Shown piece by piece: positions 6,205-6,425 of a stretch of 6,425 nt of DNA. The notes under the pieces are model-generated. The model was given only the letters and a program-made list of their open reading frames with translations. It did not search any database and was not told the DNA's origin. This DNA comes from JANPII01 sp031424915 (GTDB lineage Bacteria; Pseudomonadota; Alphaproteobacteria; Rickettsiales; Midichloriaceae), in the NCBI GenBank assembly GCA_031424915.1, contig JANPII010000068.1, positions 1-6,425 of the forward strand, given 5' to 3'. The position numbers were made by a program, and so were the translations under genes. How positions within the stretch are numbered: the stretch's first letter is position 1; the number at the start of each line of letters is the position of its first letter.

Positions 6205-6425
6205 CCATAAACATTATACAATATTTTTAGCTTCCGATCATGCTGGCTATACCTTAAAGCAGCAGCTATGCACCTATTTAGCTGAGCAAGCGCGAACCAT
6301 AATAGACCTAGGCACCCATAGCGAAGACCCAGTAGATTATCCAGATTATGCACATATAATGGCGCAGGCTATGCTACAGATCCCAGATTCTGTAGGCATC
6401 TTATTATGTGGCAGCGGGATTGGAG
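6188..6425 (+). CDS. rpiB: Ribose-5-phosphate isomerase B, 5' part (runs off the right edge)
   Basis: RpiB interconverts ribose 5-phosphate and ribulose 5-phosphate in the pentose phosphate pathway. The 79 visible codons, about half of a usual RpiB, contain IFLASDHAGYTLK (residues 12-24, Asp17-His18 in the active site), DLGTHS followed by PVDYPDYA (40-55), and GILLCGSGIG (70-79). The last carries Cys74, the catalytic base in the RpiB type. The start at ATG 6188 overlaps the end of the SH3 gene by 17 bases, with a G-rich tract ending near 6178 as the ribosome binding site. In many Alphaproteobacteria rpiB is followed by glyA; that part lies outside the window. Confidence 0.92.
   Translation, partial: MKSSNNHKHYTIFLASDHAGYTLKQQLCTYLAEQARTIIDLGTHSEDPVDYPDYAHIMAQAMLQIPDSVGILLCGSGIG

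Noticed and set aside
1..6425. CRISPR array, tRNA genes, toxin-antitoxin pair or phage genes
   Set aside because: No regularly spaced repeats, no cloverleaf-like sequence and no small paired genes were seen; every long conserved frame is accounted for by the listed genes.

Overview
The window looks like part of a Gram-negative, probably alphaproteobacterial, chromosome. The DNA is visibly AT-rich. The pointers are an O-antigen-ligase-type membrane protein (so an LPS or other polysaccharide-bearing envelope), a secreted double-SH3 protein of the type common in Alphaproteobacteria, and tightly packed, often overlapping housekeeping genes. An AT-rich host-associated lineage such as Rickettsiales or Holosporales would fit, but this is inference; no rRNA or other phylogenetic marker is present.

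Layout. (1) Bases 1-473 hold the 3' end of a multi-pass membrane protein on the + strand, cut by the window edge and not recognised. (2) Bases about 474-1740 hold a decayed insertion sequence. Its ISAs1-family DDE transposase lies on the minus strand (1621 down to 543) and is broken by a one-base frameshift near 966-975 and an in-frame TAA at 915-917. Its ribosome binding site is buried in a perfect 11-bp inverted repeat at 1624-1662. (3) A near-consensus sigma70 promoter (TTGACT, 17 bp, TATAAT) at 1754-1782 lies between the IS remnant and the next gene. (4) From 1815 to the right edge, seven + strand genes follow with gaps of 23 bases or less, or with short overlaps. They are an O-antigen ligase-like protein, a class I glutamine-amidotransferase-like peptidase (C26/PuuD type), an RluB-type pseudouridine synthase, an NADPH-dependent FMN reductase, coaD, an exported protein with two SH3-like repeats, and the 5' part of rpiB.

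How they fit together. The seven genes look like one transcription unit driven from the 1754-1782 promoter, with translational coupling at several junctions (overlaps of 1, 11, 11 and 17 bases). They do not form one pathway: cell envelope (ligase, SH3 protein), glutamyl-amide hydrolysis, 23S rRNA modification, flavin redox, coenzyme A synthesis and the pentose phosphate pathway are mixed, as is usual for housekeeping operons in compact genomes. I do not see a convincing new multi-gene system. The most unusual local structures are the RBS-sequestering hairpin of the dead transposase and the clean promoter just beyond the IS.
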